This document shows, in pieces, positions 63,928 through 64,000 of a DNA stretch of 64,000 nt. The stretch's first letter is position 1; each line of letters begins with the position of its first letter. A program made the position numbers and the translations under genes. The stretch covers positions 16,623-80,622 of the forward strand of contig NZ_CAMZOG010000010.1 of NCBI RefSeq assembly GCF_947331445.1. The letters run 5' to 3'. The notes under the pieces are model-generated. The model was given only the letters and a program-made list of their open reading frames with translations, made no database searches and had not been told where the DNA came from. The stretch comes from Parendozoicomonas sp. Alg238-R29. GTDB taxonomy: Bacteria > Pseudomonadota > Gammaproteobacteria > Pseudomonadales > Endozoicomonadaceae.

Positions 63928-64000
<73 letters not shown>

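Overview
The window is a 64 kb chromosomal segment of a gammaproteobacterium of the Oceanospirillales/Pseudomonadales type. Three gene orders support this: smpB / ratA-rnfH / bamE / fur / recN / grpE; dnaK-dnaJ / dapB-carA-carB-greA / yhbY; and rlmE-ftsH-folP-glmM-tpiA-secG-tRNA-Leu-tRNA-fMet. Together with type III secretion-like proteins, a eukaryote-like RING protein and IS debris, this suggests a host-associated marine lineage. Endozoicomonas or a relative is my best guess, but that is inference from content, not from any search.

Layout. 1-7.8 kb: the 3' end of enolase, a hypothetical gene, gap, pyk and a SWIM/SNF2 helicase. 7.8-9.0 kb: a terminator, a JUMPStart/ops (RfaH) element, and nested remnants of an ISAs1-type transposase. 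9.1-27.0 kb: an AT-rich surface-polysaccharide locus with glycosyltransferases, a Wzx flippase, a Wzy polymerase, a complete GDP-L-colitose pathway (gmd, colC-like, colD, gmm, manC, manB) and an initiating sugar-phosphate transferase. A WaaL-like ligase lies on the opposite strand, followed by a second glycosyltransferase operon with its own ops element. 27.2-33.0 kb: accessory genes, namely a 698-aa protein of unknown function, a DAHL-like membrane protein paired with a di-haem cytochrome c peroxidase-like protein, a decayed stretch, and a RING-H2 protein. 33.3-42.9 kb: core genes ssrA (tmRNA), smpB, an NSS transporter, ratA, rnfH, bamE and fur, then two linked exported hypotheticals, then recN (with a LexA box) and grpE (with a sigma-32 promoter). 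43.2-44.8 kb: a type III secretion chaperone and its probable translocator/effector partner, wedged between grpE and dnaK. 45.2-64 kb: dnaK, dnaJ, an internally deleted ISL3-type IS, pdxY, dapB, carAB, greA, yhbY, rlmE, ftsH, folP, glmM, tpiA, secG, tRNA-Leu(GAG) and initiator tRNA-Met (cut by the window end).

How the genes work together. The polysaccharide locus makes GDP-mannose (ManB, ManC) and converts it to GDP-4-keto-6-deoxymannose (Gmd) and then, by ColD and the ColC-like reductase, to GDP-L-colitose. The glycosyltransferases build a repeat unit on a lipid carrier primed by the PF02397 transferase; Wzx flips it, Wzy polymerises it and the WaaL-like protein can ligate it. Two ops elements suggest RfaH-type antitermination of both operons. 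A 12-G tract inside one glycosyltransferase suggests phase variation of the surface glycan. The stress genes carry recognisable LexA and sigma-32 sites. The accessory RING and type III-like genes point to interaction with a eukaryotic host.
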